Part shown: positions 44,943 through 53,712 of the stretch, one piece after another
Layout: every line of letters starts with the position of its first letter
How positions within the stretch are numbered: the stretch's first letter is position 1
Assembly (NCBI RefSeq): GCF_014646055.1
Contig: NZ_BMMS01000012.1
Span: forward strand, 124,001-188,000
DNA: 64,000 nucleotides
Reading direction: 5' to 3'
Origin: Wenjunlia tyrosinilytica
Lineage (GTDB): Bacteria; Actinomycetota; Actinomycetes; Streptomycetales; Streptomycetaceae
Notes under the pieces: model-generated
Seen by the model: the letters and a program-made list of their open reading frames with translations, nothing else
What the model was told of the DNA's origin: nothing
The model's database searches: none
Translations under genes and position numbers: made by a program

Positions 44943-45182
44943 ATGGCAGGGTTTCTGGACCGCGCCAAGGAGCAGGCCCAGCGCGCTCTGAACGAGGGCA
45001 AGCAGAAGGTCGACGAGGTGCAGGCGGGACGCACCGGCCATGACCTGCTGCGCAGACTCGGCGCCGCGTACTACGCCGAGCAGCGGGGCCAGGGTTCGCC
45101 CGAGGCGGTCGCCGCCGCGGTCCGTGCGCTGGATGAGCACATCCGGCTCAACGGTGACGCCTTCCTGCGCGACAAGCACTAG
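44943..45182 (+). CDS. Small helical protein of unknown function
   Basis: A 79-residue charged helical protein (FLDRAKEQAQRALNEGKQKV, then LLRRLGAAYYAEQRGQGSPE). The antitoxin/YtxH-like amphipathic start is common in short Streptomyces stress proteins. GAGGAGGCA precedes ATG 44943. Convergent with the XRE regulator gene. No function can be assigned. Confidence 0.78.
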   Translation: MAGFLDRAKEQAQRALNEGKQKVDEVQAGRTGHDLLRRLGAAYYAEQRGQGSPEAVAAAVRALDEHIRLNGDAFLRDKH

Positions 45183-45191
45183 CGGGGCTGT

Positions 45192-46079
45192 TCATACCCA
45201 CCCCCGCACCGCCTTCGCCGTCTCCGGGTTGGCCGGGAGGAATGTCTCCATGGCCAGCTCGGAGACGGTCACGTCCCAGGGGCTGTTGAAGGTCGAGACC
45301 GCCCCGATGAAGGCCAGCTCCCGACCCCGGTGCCGCAGCCGCAGCGGGAGGGCGAACGAGGTCTCGCCGAGCTCCTGACCCACGTCCTGGTGGCCGGGCG
45401 GTGCCGGGAAGTCCTTGATCTCGTCGTGGAGGCGCGTCAGCACCTCGGCCTGGTGCACGGCGATGTGCCGGCGCAGGCGTTCCAGCAGATTCTCCCGCCA
45501 CTGCTTGAGATTGAGGATGTGCGGGGCCAGCCCCTCGGGGTGGAAGGTGATCCGCAGAGCGTTGGCCGGGGGCTCCAGCAGATGCCCGGCCACGCCCTCC
45601 AGCAGCACCGACATGCTCCGGTTGGCCGCAACGAGGTCGTACCCGCCGTCGACGACCACGGCGGGGTACGGGTCATGGGCCTCCAGCAGCCGTTCGACGG
45701 CGGCCCGAAGGCCGTCCATCGAGGGATCGGCCAGCGAGGTCTCCCCGTAGACGGGGGCGTAACCGGCCGCCACCAGCAGGGTGTTGCGCTCCCTGATGGG
45801 CACGTCCAGATGCTCGGCGAGCTTGAGCACCATGGCCTGGCTCGGCCTCGACCGACCGTTCTCCAGGAAGCTGACGTGGCGCGCCGAGGAGTCGGCGCGC
45901 AGCGCCAGTTCCAGCTGGCTGATCCGTCTGCGCTCCCGCCACTGCCGCAGCAGCGGGCCGACCTGCGCCCACGTCGAGGAGGCGGGGGCGGCACGGAAAG
46001 CCGGGGAGGCGGGATTGGCCGGGGAGGCGGGTTCGGCCTTGGACGCGGGACGGGCCTTGGACGCGGGGGAAGCCGTCAC
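45192..46079 (-). CDS. XRE-family regulator with MmyB-like ligand domain
   Basis: A 295-residue regulator. The helix-turn-helix is VGPLLRQWRERRRISQLELA with SSARHVSFLENGRSRPSQAM, followed by the MmyB-type C-terminal domain (AANRSMSVLLEGVAGHLLEP and FVALP-like ETSFALPLRLRHRGRELAF). The first 35 residues are an Ala-Ser-Pro repeat. GTG 46079 overlaps the preceding methyltransferase stop as GTGA, so the Rsm22-like and XRE genes form an operon. Confidence 0.9.
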   Translation of the reverse strand: MTASPASKARPASKAEPASPANPASPAFRAAPASSTWAQVGPLLRQWRERRRISQLELALRADSSARHVSFLENGRSRPSQAMVLKLAEHLDVPIRERNTLLVAAGYAPVYGETSLADPSMDGLRAAVERLLEAHDPYPAVVVDGGYDLVAANRSMSVLLEGVAGHLLEPPANALRITFHPEGLAPHILNLKQWRENLLERLRRHIAVHQAEVLTRLHDEIKDFPAPPGHQDVGQELGETSFALPLRLRHRGRELAFIGAVSTFNSPWDVTVSELAMETFLPANPETAKAVRGWV

Positions 46080-47170
46080 TGCTCGACGTCACCTCCGCCG
46101 CCCATGCCTCCGTCACCCGTGCCTCGGTCACCCATGCCTCCGTCACCGATGCCTCGGCCACCGATGCCTCCCTCACGACTGCGTCCGTCACCGCTGTCGA
46201 CCGGCGGCCAGGCGTCCCCCCAGGATGTGTCGCGGGCCCGCCGGTACAGCGGACCATGGCGCTTCTTCGTCACGACGGCCTGCCCCAGCGCCTCCTCCCG
46301 TGTGCACAACTGGAGCGAGACCATGCCCTTGCGCCGGCCCGGGTGGCGCATCACCCGGTTCTCGGCCCTCGGCAGCGGGACCCGGGAGGCGATGACGTAG
46401 CTGACCTTCTCGTCCTCGTAGGAGAGCGAGCCGCCCTTGACCTGGCGGTGGAGGGAGGAGCGGCTGAGCCGGACGGCGAAGTGGCACCAGTCCTCGCCGG
46501 GGACGATCGGGCACCGGCCGTTGTGCGGGCAGGGCGCCACGACGGACATCCCGGCCGCAATGAGCCGGTCGCGGACCTCCCGGATGCGGGCGTACCCGGC
46601 CGGGGTGCCCGGTTCGACCACGGCCACGACGCCGCCGTGGTCGATGAGCTGGGAGACGACCGTTGCGCGGTCCTCGTCCGTCAGCTCGCCGAGGACGTAG
46701 GAGACGGTGAGGAGGTCGGCGTCCGGCAGGTCGAGCCCGGCGCCGATGGACTCCTTGCGCCACTGGGCGCTCTTGAGCGCGGGTGAGGAGGACGCCAGCT
46801 CACGGCCGAGGTCGAGGGCCGCGTCCGACCAGTCGAGCACGGTCGTCGAGGCCACCCGCGGCCACGTGTCGGCCGCGGCCCAGGCGGCGGCCCCGGTGCC
46901 CCCGCCGACGTCCACATGGGTGCGCGGGGCCCACTCGGGAGCGAGCCGGGCGAACTCGCCGAGGGCGAAGCGCACGGCCGCGTAGGTCGCCGGCATCCGG
47001 TAGGCGGCGTAAGCGGCCACGTCGGCCCGTGAGGCGAGCAGCGGCTTGTCGGTGGCCATGGTGCCGCGGTAGTTGTCCATGAGGCGGTCCACGGCGCGGG
47101 CCACCTGGCCGGCGGGCAGTCCGGCGAGCACGCGAGAGAAGGCGAGCCCCAGCTCCTCGGGCAGTTCCAT
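46076..47170 (-). CDS. Rsm22-like SAM-dependent methyltransferase
   Basis: A 364-residue protein of the Rsm22 family (small ribosomal subunit-associated methyltransferases). The SAM site is HVDVGGGTGAAAWAA and the cysteine cluster is CPHNGRCPIVPGEDWCHF, thought to bind an iron-sulfur cluster. The last 40 residues are Gly-Met-Gly-Asp repeats encoded by DNA repeats at about 46095-46190. GGGAGG precedes ATG 47170. Confidence 0.88.
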   Translation of the reverse strand: MELPEELGLAFSRVLAGLPAGQVARAVDRLMDNYRGTMATDKPLLASRADVAAYAAYRMPATYAAVRFALGEFARLAPEWAPRTHVDVGGGTGAAAWAAADTWPRVASTTVLDWSDAALDLGRELASSSPALKSAQWRKESIGAGLDLPDADLLTVSYVLGELTDEDRATVVSQLIDHGGVVAVVEPGTPAGYARIREVRDRLIAAGMSVVAPCPHNGRCPIVPGEDWCHFAVRLSRSSLHRQVKGGSLSYEDEKVSYVIASRVPLPRAENRVMRHPGRRKGMVSLQLCTREEALGQAVVTKKRHGPLYRRARDTSWGDAWPPVDSGDGRSREGGIGGRGIGDGGMGDRGTGDGGMGGGGDVEQ

Positions 47171-47273
47171 CGGTCCATCCTCCCACTTCACGGACGACGC
47201 GCGGTTGCGGGAAGGACCATGCCGTGCCGATCATCGTTCGTCGTACCCGCTTGCCCGCCGAGAGAGGCCGACC

Positions 47274-49061
47274 GTGTCCGACCGGGACGAACCGCGGCGG
47301 ATGCTGCTCGACCTCGCCGAGCCGCTGCTGCCCCACTTCAGCCCCGGCGGGGCACGGCTGCGGCTGGGCACGAACACCGCGGTGTACGACGACGCGGCCG
47401 CCGAACTGGAGGCGTTCGCCCGTCCGTTGTGGGGGCTCGCGCCGCTGGCGGCGGGCGGTGGGGCGTTCGGGCACTGGGAGCCGTGGCAGCGCGGTCTGGC
47501 GGCCGGGACGGACCCGGAGAACCCCGAGTACTGGGGGCCGCCCACGCACCGCGACCAGAGGATCGTGGAGAGCGCCGCCCTGGGCCTCGCCCTGGCGCTG
47601 GCGCCGGAAAGGCTCTGGGACCCGCTCACCGGCCGTGAGCGCGACCGTGCGGCGGCCTGGCTGAGCACCGCGCTCACCACCGAGACCGGCGACAACAACT
47701 GGCTGTTCTTCCCCGTCCTCGTCGGCCTGGGCCTCGACCGCGTCGGTGTCCCCTTCGACCCGGCCGCCAACACCGCCCGGCTGGATCACCTGGAAGGACT
47801 CGCGCTCGGCGACGGCTGGTACAGCGACGGCCCCACCGAGCAGCGCGACTACTACATCCCGTTCGCCATGCACTACTACGGACTGATCTACGCGGCGCTC
47901 AACGGGGAGCGGGACCCGGCCAGGGCCGAGCGGTTCCGGCGGCGGGCCGCCGACTTCGCGGGCGACTACCAGCACTGGTTCACCGGCGAGGGCGCCGCCG
48001 TGCCGTTCGGCCGCAGCCTCACCTACCGGTTCGCGCAGGGCTCGTTCTGGGGAGCACTGGCCTTCGCGGGGGTGGAGGCGCTGCCGTGGGGCGCCGTCAA
48101 GGGCCATCTGCTGCGCCATCTGCGGTGGTGGCAGCGGCAGCCGGTCAGGGACGGGCGGGGCCTGCTGACGGTCGGCTACGGCTATCCGCAGCCGACGCTC
48201 GCCGAGCAGTACAACGCGCCCGGCTCCCCCTACTGGTCGATGAAGGCCTTCCTGCCGCTGGCCCTGCCCGCGGCGCACCCCTTCTGGACCGCGCCGGAGC
48301 AGGCGGCGCCCGAGCTGCCGGACACCGCCACCCAGCCCCACGCGGGCGCGGTGCTGATGCGGGCCGAGCAGGGGCGGCATGTGGTCCTGCTGAGCTCACG
48401 CCAGCACAACGGCTGGGCACGTCACGGCGCCGCCAAGTACGCGAAGTTCGCCTACTCCTCGTACTTCGGCTTCAGCGTGCCCGCGGGAAGCCTGGGGCTG
48501 GACCAGGGCGCGTTCGACAGCACCCTGGCCCTCAGCGACGACGGGGGCGCCCACTGGCGCACACGGGAGGTGCCGAAGGACCCGGAGGCGAAGGACGGCA
48601 GGCTGTTCTCACGCTGGTCGCCGTGGCCGGGCGTCGAGATCGAGACCTGGCTGCTGGCCGAGCCCCCATGGCACTTCCGCATCCACCGCGTGGTGACCGA
48701 CCGGCCGCTGCGCACCGCCGAGGGCGCCTTCGCGGTGGACCGGGACCCGGCGCCCCACCGCACGGCGGTCGGCCCCGGCCGGGCGGCGTTCTCCTCCCCA
48801 GCCGGGCTGTGCGTCATCGAGGACCTCGACGGCTCCCGCCTAGGGGAGCTGGTCCACCCCCTCCCCGGCACCAATGTGATCGCCCGCCGCACGGTGCTCC
48901 CCACCCTGACCGGCGAGCTGCCCCCCGGCGAGACCCGCCTGACCTGCGCCGTCCTGGCCCTCACCGAACCCGCCCCCACCGCCCACCCCTGGCCCACCCC
49001 ACCCCCGCCCCCACCCGGACCCACACCGCAGTGGTCACGCCGCGCCGAGCCTGATCGGTGA
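47274..49061 (+). CDS. DUF2264 domain protein
   Basis: A 595-residue protein matching DUF2264: RDEPRRMLLDLAEPLLPHFS, PLWGLAPLAAGG, WLFFPVLVGLGL, GWYSDGPTEQRDYYIPFAMH and WSMKAFLPLALP. The fold resembles (alpha/alpha)6 glycosidase-like proteins and some polysaccharide lyases, but the activity is not established. GTG 47274 has GAGAGG upstream. The C-terminus is proline-rich and overlaps the next, converging gene by 27 bp. Confidence 0.88.
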   Translation: MSDRDEPRRMLLDLAEPLLPHFSPGGARLRLGTNTAVYDDAAAELEAFARPLWGLAPLAAGGGAFGHWEPWQRGLAAGTDPENPEYWGPPTHRDQRIVESAALGLALALAPERLWDPLTGRERDRAAAWLSTALTTETGDNNWLFFPVLVGLGLDRVGVPFDPAANTARLDHLEGLALGDGWYSDGPTEQRDYYIPFAMHYYGLIYAALNGERDPARAERFRRRAADFAGDYQHWFTGEGAAVPFGRSLTYRFAQGSFWGALAFAGVEALPWGAVKGHLLRHLRWWQRQPVRDGRGLLTVGYGYPQPTLAEQYNAPGSPYWSMKAFLPLALPAAHPFWTAPEQAAPELPDTATQPHAGAVLMRAEQGRHVVLLSSRQHNGWARHGAAKYAKFAYSSYFGFSVPAGSLGLDQGAFDSTLALSDDGGAHWRTREVPKDPEAKDGRLFSRWSPWPGVEIETWLLAEPPWHFRIHRVVTDRPLRTAEGAFAVDRDPAPHRTAVGPGRAAFSSPAGLCVIEDLDGSRLGELVHPLPGTNVIARRTVLPTLTGELPPGETRLTCAVLALTEPAPTAHPWPTPPPPPPGPTPQWSRRAEPDR

Positions 49062-50258
49062 CATGAAGGCGTTGCGGGCGCCCTCGTCCAGGGGGGCCGT
49101 CGGGGGGGCCGGGCGTACGACGAGGTCTTCGGCGTTCAGCATGGTCGCGATGCGGGCGGCGGCCTCCTCGATCTCCTTGGCACGTCCCCGGACGGCGGCG
49201 GGGCGCAACGGTGCCACATGGACGGTGAGGACCCCCTTGTCGAAGTCGCACTCCCACACCCCGGCGGCCCTGCCCCGGACCAGCAGGATCGAGGTGCCGT
49301 TGCCCGACTTGTCGTAGACGCGTGCCCGGTCCTCGTCGTCCACGACACGCTGCCGGGCGGTCCTGAGATATCCCATGGCGTACGGGTCCCAGTACGGCAG
49401 CAGCCGCACCCCCGTCGGCTCCGGTGCCTCGCGGACCTCGGAGAGGTGCTCGGCGAGCAGCCACGCGGGGGTGTCCCCGGTCCCCTCCCCCGTGAGCACC
49501 ACCTCCACCGCCTCGTCGCCGAGGCCGGCCAGGGCCGCCTTGGTCTCCGCGACCGTCCATCCCGCCCACCACTTGAGGTCCGCCGCGCTCGCCGGGCCGA
49601 GCGCCGACAGGTAGTGCCGGGCGAGACGGACCCTGGACGCTGCCGGGTCGGGAAGGTCCAACTGAGTACCGAACCACTGCTCCCACGTGGTGTAGGCATG
49701 GGAGTTGGATGTCCAGGAGCCGCGTACGGACGCCCGGACCAAACGGTTCTGGCGGCACATCAGGGCGACCGTGTTGCTGAGGACGTTGCCCGGCTCGCCC
49801 TCCCTGCCGCCGAGCGCCGCACGGATCTCGGGGACCGTGGCGGGCTCCCGTCCCGTCAGCGCAGCCTCGATGCCCGACGCGTATTCCTCGTAACTGCGCT
49901 CGGTCTGGCCGCTCATCTTCAGAAGTGTGCGAGTGTTGCCCGTGGCGGCCTTCGTGGCCGCCGTCATCCAGCCCGCGTCCTCGGCGGGCACGATGTACAC
50001 CATCTCGTGGAAGCATCGGAACCGGACCAGGCTCCGTTCGGTGAACAGCGCCCGGTCCAGGTCCTTCAGCCGGAACCCCGGCACCCGTGCGGCGTACGTC
50101 AAGTAGCAGGTGGGGGCACTGGAGTACACGCCGCCGGTCCCCGCCGTGGCCCCGACCACGTCCGCACACCCCGCTGTGCCCCCGAATCCCTGGCCGGACA
50201 GACCCTGCCGCCCCAACGACCAGGCGCGCACGTGTTCCAACGGAAGCGGCTCCGGCAT
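49035..50258 (-). CDS. Winged-helix DNA-binding protein (HTH_42/AlkZ-like)
   Basis: A 407-residue protein of the winged-helix domain family that includes the AlkZ-type DNA glycosylases protecting antibiotic producers: LTYAARVPGFRLKDLDRALF, RFRCFHEMVYIVP, LKWWAGWTVAETKAALAGL and LLPYWDPYAMGY. The QxQ/QxD catalytic motif of AlkZ near the N-terminus is not evident (the start is polar and lacks it), so glycosylase activity is doubtful. AGGAGG precedes ATG 50258. Confidence 0.8.
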   Translation of the reverse strand: MPEPLPLEHVRAWSLGRQGLSGQGFGGTAGCADVVGATAGTGGVYSSAPTCYLTYAARVPGFRLKDLDRALFTERSLVRFRCFHEMVYIVPAEDAGWMTAATKAATGNTRTLLKMSGQTERSYEEYASGIEAALTGREPATVPEIRAALGGREGEPGNVLSNTVALMCRQNRLVRASVRGSWTSNSHAYTTWEQWFGTQLDLPDPAASRVRLARHYLSALGPASAADLKWWAGWTVAETKAALAGLGDEAVEVVLTGEGTGDTPAWLLAEHLSEVREAPEPTGVRLLPYWDPYAMGYLRTARQRVVDDEDRARVYDKSGNGTSILLVRGRAAGVWECDFDKGVLTVHVAPLRPAAVRGRAKEIEEAAARIATMLNAEDLVVRPAPPTAPLDEGARNAFMSPIRLGAA

Positions 50259-50325
50259 GGAATCCTCCTGTCTTCCCCTCACTGGGGACCGATGCAGAGA
50301 AGTAACGACCTGTGGGTGAACGAAA

Positions 50326-51075
50326 ATGGTGCAATTGCGTCGGGAGCAGCGTCTCGCCGAGACGTTCGTCGAACTGGCCGACACGATGGCAGAAGAGTTC
50401 GACCTCCCCGGCTACCTCCAGCTCCTCGCCGACCGCTGCGTCGAGTTGCTCGACGTGACCGCCGTGGGGCTGCTGCTGGCAGACCCCGACGGTGATTTAC
50501 GGACTGTCTGCTCCCCCCGGGGGAGCACGTGGCTGGTGGACCTGCTCGCCCTCGAGGACGAGGAGGGTCCCTGCCACGACTGCTACCACAGCGGATCGCC
50601 GATCGAGGCCGTCGGCCTCGGCGCGGCGGCGGAGCGCTGGCCCAGATATGCCCCGATGGGGGCCGCGGCCGGAGTCGGCGTCACCTCGGCGGTGCCGCTG
50701 CGGCTGCGCACGGACGTGATAGGCGCGCTGGCCTTCTTCCTCACCGACCCGGAGGGGCTTCCCCCCGGTGACGCGGCGATAGGCCAGGCCCTCGCCGACG
50801 CCGCGGCCATCGGCATACTCCAGCAGCGGGCCCTGGAGCGCGGGCGGGTGCTCACGGGTCAGCTGCAGACCGCGCTGACGAGCCGGGTGATCGTGGAGCA
50901 GGCCAAGGGGATCCTCTCGGAGCGTTGGGGGACGACCGTGGACGACGCCTTCGCGACCCTGCGCCGCTACGCCCGCTCGCACAACGAACGACTCGCCGAT
51001 GTGGCCAGATCGGTGGTCGCACGCAGCGCCGACACGGACGGCTTGCGCCCGGCCGACGGGGACCCGCGACCTTGA
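50326..51075 (+). CDS. GAF-ANTAR RNA-binding regulator
   Basis: A 249-residue protein with a GAF sensor (about 20-165: FDLPGYLQLLADRCVELLDV, with a CHDCYHSG segment) and a C-terminal ANTAR domain (QTALTSRVIVEQAKGILSER, DAFATLRRYARSHNERLADV). ANTAR domains bind paired RNA hairpins and prevent termination. It is divergent from the winged-helix gene and followed by STAS and ATPase-like genes. Confidence 0.93.
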   Translation: MVQLRREQRLAETFVELADTMAEEFDLPGYLQLLADRCVELLDVTAVGLLLADPDGDLRTVCSPRGSTWLVDLLALEDEEGPCHDCYHSGSPIEAVGLGAAAERWPRYAPMGAAAGVGVTSAVPLRLRTDVIGALAFFLTDPEGLPPGDAAIGQALADAAAIGILQQRALERGRVLTGQLQTALTSRVIVEQAKGILSERWGTTVDDAFATLRRYARSHNERLADVARSVVARSADTDGLRPADGDPRP

Positions 51076-51134
51076 ATCCGGACCCGCCGCCTGCCTCCAC
51101 CCGTGTGCGCGAGGCGTGGTCGGGTAGCCGAAGC

Positions 51135-51527
51135 ATGAACGCCAAGCACTTTCCCGAGGTCATCATGTGCAATCCGCAGTCCGTGCCGTTAGTGCGCGAG
51201 CGTCTGCTGGGCGAGGCCGTCGTCGTCGAACTGAGCGGCGAGGTCGACGCCTGCAGCGCCCCGCGTCTGTCCTCCTACCTCGACTCCCTCAGTGACCAGA
51301 GCGAGCCCGACGTCGTCGTGGACCTGCGCAAAGTCACCTTCATCGACTGCAGTGGGCTGTCCGTCCTGGTGCGCCTGCGCAACCGCGTGTGCGCCCGTTC
51401 CGGCCGGGTCCGGCTGGTGTGCAGCGACCCGCGCACGCTGAAGACGCTGCACCTCACCAGGCTCAGCGGCCACTTCCCCATCCTCGCCGACCCCCCGGAC
51501 TCGTCGCGCTCGGTAGACCAGGTGTGA
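51135..51527 (+). CDS. Anti-sigma factor antagonist (STAS domain)
   Basis: A 130-residue SpoIIAA-like protein. The STAS core has AVVVELSGEVDACSAPRLSS and VVVDLRKVTFIDCSGLSVLV, with the phosphorylatable Ser in DCSGL. It would bind an RsbW-type kinase and free a stress sigma factor. ATG 51135 is used; ATG 51165 is also possible. Confidence 0.92.
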   Translation: MNAKHFPEVIMCNPQSVPLVRERLLGEAVVVELSGEVDACSAPRLSSYLDSLSDQSEPDVVVDLRKVTFIDCSGLSVLVRLRNRVCARSGRVRLVCSDPRTLKTLHLTRLSGHFPILADPPDSSRSVDQV

Positions 51528-51704
51528 ACACGGTGTCAACGCGCCCTAGCCACAGGGCGATTGGCTGTTCTAGCGTGGAAGTACTGCCCGTGCCCCCGGC
51601 AGCACTCTCCGGCGAGTGTGCGGTGGCCCGACCCTGGCCCGATCCGGCCTGGTGGGCACCCGGCGCGCAGTGCAGCCCCCGATGACGCAGGACGTGGCCC
51701 GCTC

Positions 51705-52283
51705 ATGGTGAATCACGTGCGTCCGTCGCGCCTTCCGATGTCCGACGCCAGGCGCGCGGATCTCGATCTGTCGTGGACGTTCTCGGTGTCCCGAGCCCCC
51801 GGCAGCGACATGCTCGCCGCGCGGATGTCGCGCGCGGCGCTGGACGCCCTCGGCGCCGAGGACCAGTGCGGCAAAGTGGTCGCCGAGGCGGTGGAGCTGG
51901 CCTGCGGCTACCTGGTGCAGTACGGGCTCGCCCGGCGCTACCGGGTCACCCTGGGCCTGGACGGTCCACGCTGCGCGGTGGCGATCACCGACTACGGCTA
52001 CGACCAGCCCGCCTCCTACTGGCACGGCGGCGATCTGCCCGCCCCGGCGACGTCCGGCGAAGTGGCGGCGCTGTGCCGGGAGTTGAGCGAGCAGATGGAC
52101 GGGGTGCAGGTCCACCACGCCCTCGACGGCGCGGTCCTGGTCCGCTTCCGCACCCATCTGCCGCCCGCGCCGGGCACCGCACCCGGTCCCGCGGCGCGCG
52201 GCGGCCCCATCGGTCCCGCGCCCGCGCGCTCACCCGCCCCCGGCGCCCCTCCCGTCCTCGGGACGGATGTCGGCACCCCGTGA
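51705..52283 (+). CDS. Hypothetical protein, possibly degenerate anti-sigma ATPase-like
   Basis: A 192-residue protein whose middle (AEAVELACGYLVQYG, RYRVTLGLDGPRCAVAITDY, ELSEQMDGVQVHH) has the rough order of an RsbW/HATPase fold but lacks a clear N-box Asn and G-boxes. The last 40 residues are Pro/Ala/Gly-rich. The position after GAF-ANTAR and STAS genes supports a partner-switching role, but this is weak. Confidence 0.6.
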   Translation: MVNHVRPSRLPMSDARRADLDLSWTFSVSRAPGSDMLAARMSRAALDALGAEDQCGKVVAEAVELACGYLVQYGLARRYRVTLGLDGPRCAVAITDYGYDQPASYWHGGDLPAPATSGEVAALCRELSEQMDGVQVHHALDGAVLVRFRTHLPPAPGTAPGPAARGGPIGPAPARSPAPGAPPVLGTDVGTP

Positions 52284-52360
52284 CAGGCTGATCGGCAGCC
52301 GGACCGGCACCCCCGGACCGGCCGAGGATCGGGAAGAGTCGAAGGGCAAGGGCGACGGCC

Positions 52361-52765
52361 ATGGGCGAGAAGGCCACGGGCACATTCACCATCGACACCT
52401 GGGAGGACCGGGTCTACGACGAGCGGGAGGGCGCCACGCTCGGCAAGGTCCATGTGGAGAAGACCTTCGAAGGAGCGCTGAAGGGCACCGGCACCGCGGA
52501 GTTGCTGACCGTGCTCGACGGCGAGGGCAACCCCGCCGTCTATGTGGCGGTCGAGCGCTTCACCGGCACGCTGGACGGCCGGCCGGGCACCTTCGTCCTG
52601 CACCACACCGCCCCCGGCGGCCCTGGGGAGCGGATGTCGGTCCGTGTGGTCCCGGGCACGGCCACCGGGGAGCTCATCGGGCTCACCGGCACCCTCACCA
52701 TCGACATCGACGACCAGGGCGCCCACTCGTACACGCTCGAGCACGACCAGCACGCGCGGGAGTGA
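52361..52765 (+). CDS. DUF3224 protein
   Basis: A 134-residue beta-barrel-like protein: ATGTFTIDTWEDRVYDE, LGKVHVEKTFEGALKGTGTA and VAVERFTGTLDGRPGTFVLH are the DUF3224 signatures. Function is unknown; the fold is of the allene oxide cyclase-like type. Confidence 0.9.
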   Translation: MGEKATGTFTIDTWEDRVYDEREGATLGKVHVEKTFEGALKGTGTAELLTVLDGEGNPAVYVAVERFTGTLDGRPGTFVLHHTAPGGPGERMSVRVVPGTATGELIGLTGTLTIDIDDQGAHSYTLEHDQHARE

Positions 52766-52834
52766 CGCGTGCGGGAGGAGCGCTCCGGGCTTCGGCGACG
52801 CGGGCGGTCCGGCCGCCCGTGCGAGGATCGGCCC

Positions 52835-53581
52835 ATGGACGCTTCGCCCGACTCCCCGGTCCGCAGCGGCATCCCCGAGCACGGCAGGGTCCCCAAGTAC
52901 TACGCCGTGAAGACCCGGCTGTCGGCGGTCCTCGACGAGCTCGGCGAGGGCGGACTGCTCCCCACGGAACGGGATCTCGCCGAGCGCTTCGGGGTGGCCC
53001 GCGAGACCGTGCGGCAGGCGCTGCGTGAGCTCCTGCTCGAGGGGCGGGTACGCCGGCTGGGCCGGGGCACCGTCGTCGCGGGACCGAAGCTCGAACAGCC
53101 GCTGTCGCTGGCGAGCTACACCGAGGGGGTACGGCTCCAGGGCCGCCGACCCGGACGGAAGCTGATCTCCCTCGACCGCGCGACCGCCGACGCCTCGCTC
53201 GCCGGGCAGCTCGGCCTCGCCACCGGGGACCCGGTGTGGCACATGGAACGGGTCCTGCTCGCCGACGACGAGCGCGTGGGCATCGAGAGCACCTATGTGG
53301 GGGTGGCCCGGGCGCCTCGCCTGGACCGGGACTTCGACCCCGGCTCCTCCTTCTACGCCTTCGCGCGGGAGCGGCTCGGCATCGCCGTCGGGGAGGCCGA
53401 GGAGCGGATCGAGACGGTCCTGGCGACGCCTCGCGAGGCGCTTTTGATCGGCACCCCTCCGGCGCTGCCGATGCTCCTGATCCACCGGCTCAGCCGGGAC
53501 ACCGAGGGCACCCCGCTGGAGCGGGTGCGTGCCCTGTACCGGGGCGACCGGTTCAGCTTCACCACACACCTGCGGGGCTGA
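52835..53581 (+). CDS. GntR/HutC-family regulator
   Basis: A 248-residue regulator with the GntR winged helix (GGLLPTERDLAERFGVARET, LLEGRVRRLGRGTVV) and a UTRA ligand domain (GRKLISLDRATADASLAGQL, MERVLLADDERVGIESTYV, LERVRALYRGDRF). It immediately precedes the phosphonate-type FAD oxidoreductase and HAD genes on the same strand and likely controls them. Confidence 0.92.
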   Translation: MDASPDSPVRSGIPEHGRVPKYYAVKTRLSAVLDELGEGGLLPTERDLAERFGVARETVRQALRELLLEGRVRRLGRGTVVAGPKLEQPLSLASYTEGVRLQGRRPGRKLISLDRATADASLAGQLGLATGDPVWHMERVLLADDERVGIESTYVGVARAPRLDRDFDPGSSFYAFARERLGIAVGEAEERIETVLATPREALLIGTPPALPMLLIHRLSRDTEGTPLERVRALYRGDRFSFTTHLRG

Positions 53582-53625
53582 GGCATTCCCCGTCACCTCC
53601 CGACTATCATTACGAAAAGATAACG

Positions 53626-53635
53626 GGTCTAGTCC
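53626..53635 (+). promoter_or_regulatory. Candidate GntR operator
   Basis: GGTCTAGTCC, an imperfect palindrome of the GGTCTAGACC type often bound by HutC-subfamily GntR proteins, lies 78 bp before the FAD oxidoreductase start in a short AT-richer stretch. Confidence 0.4.
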
Positions 53636-53712
53636 AAGCGGACCCGCGCTGTTCACGATGGCGTGGTCGTCGCGTCGTGCGCGGGTCATCCGCCGTGAGG
53701 AGCGTTCGCTTC

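Noticed and set aside
49035..50258. AlkZ-like DNA glycosylase for self-resistance.
   Set aside because: It is far from the cluster and the glutamine-based catalytic motif expected of AlkZ is not seen.
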